From GCA-020356105 sp964347475 (GTDB lineage: Bacteria > Pseudomonadota > Alphaproteobacteria > UBA8366 > JADFVY01): DNA of 57,141 nucleotides. Position 1 is the stretch's first letter, and every line of letters begins with the position of its first letter. Shown piece by piece: positions 56,641 to 57,141 of the stretch. The stretch spans positions 1-57,141 of the forward strand of contig CAYFYY010000022.1 of assembly GCA_964347475.1 (NCBI GenBank), read 5' to 3'. The notes beneath the pieces were generated by a model. The model did no database searches. It was not told where the DNA came from and saw only the letters and a program-made list of their open reading frames with translations. Position numbers and translations under genes: made by a program.

Positions 56641-57141
56641 TCAGTCGATGAGAAGCCGACCGTCGAGATAGGCGCGGCCGGCGGAACTCGCCGGCTGTTC
56701 GAAGAAATCGCCAGCCGGCGCCTGCTCGACGATGCGGCCGTCGTGCAGGAACGTGACGTCGTCGGCGAGGCGCCGCGCCTGCGCAATGTCGTGGGTGACC
56801 AGCACGATCCGCGTGCCGCGCGAGCCGGCGTCGCGGATCAGCGCCTCGATCGCCGCCGTCGCCGCCGGGTCGAGGTTCGTGCAAGGCTCATCGAGCAGCA
56901 GCACCTCCGGATCGGGCGCCAGCGCCCGCGCCAGGGCGAGCCGCTGCTGCTCGCCGCCCGACAACATGCGTGCCGGCGTCCGCGCGAGGTGCTGCAACCC
57001 GGCGCGCATCAGGGCGTGTTCGGCACGTCGGGTGCGCTCTGCTCGCCCGCCGGCGCGCAGGGCATAGCGGACATTGGCCAGCGCCGAGCGGCGCAGCAGC
57101 ACCGGTTTCTGGAACACCATGCCGAGCGCCGGGGCGCGCCC
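56641..57141 (-). CDS. tupC: Tungstate/molybdate ABC transporter ATP-binding protein (partial, 5' end outside window)
   Basis: The C-terminal 166 residues of an ABC ATPase. The Q-loop is MVFQKPVLLRRSALANV, the signature is MLSGGEQQRLALARAL, Walker B is VLLLDEPCTNLD and the H-loop is LVTHDI. The N-terminus with the Walker A lies outside the window. It is the first visible gene of a set with tupA; the permease gene should be further upstream on this strand. The short C-terminus fits the TupC length class. Confidence 0.9.
   Translation of the reverse strand, partial: GRAPALGMVFQKPVLLRRSALANVRYALRAGGRAERTRRAEHALMRAGLQHLARTPARMLSGGEQQRLALARALAPDPEVLLLDEPCTNLDPAATAAIEALIRDAGSRGTRIVLVTHDIAQARRLADDVTFLHDGRIVEQAPAGDFFEQPASSAGRAYLDGRLLID

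Overview
The window is GC-rich, gene-dense chromosomal DNA from an alphaproteobacterium. A Rhodospirillales-like lineage is my best guess, based on gene content: PRC-barrel and BON proteins, a tripartite tricarboxylate transporter (TTT), a FixK/FNR-like box, an Lrp/alanine dehydrogenase pair and a tungstate uptake system. That placement is an inference. I see no rRNA, tRNA, CRISPR array, phage genes or insertion sequence. Start codons were chosen by ribosome binding site and family length, so several differ from the longest possible reading frame.

Region 1 (1-8.7 kb) is a stress-tolerance block. It opens with a LigD-type end-joining repair ligase split into three overlapping genes (phosphoesterase, ligase, polymerase). 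Then come a six-BON-domain envelope protein, a CBS-pair protein, a zinc ribbon, a dodecin, an iron superoxide dismutase, a membrane protein with a TrkA-C domain and a double PRC-barrel protein.

Region 2 (9-31.7 kb) is the most unusual part and looks like a surface-glycan system. A nucleotide-sugar dehydrogenase and a DUF72 protein lead in. A minus-strand set (ABC exporter with a degenerate ATPase, cyclic-nucleotide-binding protein, two paralogous methyltransferases) diverges from an 11-gene plus-strand run at 15715-28465. That run holds four glycosyltransferases, a histidine phosphatase, a polysaccharide deacetylase, a PH-like membrane protein and a complete peptide-type ABC importer. A convergent three-gene set (MBL hydrolase, methyltransferase, class III nucleotide cyclase) closes it. 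A cyclic-nucleotide binder on one side and a cyclase on the other suggest that a cyclic nucleotide controls the locus.

Region 3 (32-42 kb) is a catabolic regulon. An AprA-like flavoprotein with a two-cluster ferredoxin precedes a TctABC-type transporter. A GntR/FCD regulator lies convergent to it, followed by a Gfo/Idh oxidoreductase, a creatininase-family amidohydrolase, a cupin and a D-2-hydroxyacid dehydrogenase. The same 13-bp operator sits at the same place within the promoters of both gene sets, and a variant sits in front of the regulator.

Region 4 (42-46.3 kb) holds an alpha/beta hydrolase, a phosphoribosyltransferase and a 36-residue membrane protein on one strand, then a kinase-like protein and a PRPP synthetase. 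FNR/FixK-type boxes lie between the divergent genes and upstream of the PRPP synthetase, which suggests induction under low oxygen.

Region 5 (46.3-57.1 kb) has a winged-helix/hydrolase fusion, a two-subunit molybdenum hydroxylase, a TetR regulator with three palindromes facing an NAD(P)-binding protein, Lrp facing alanine dehydrogenase, a pirin, and a tungstate-type ABC transporter (tupA and part of the ATPase gene) beside a helix-turn-helix/PBP-like regulator.
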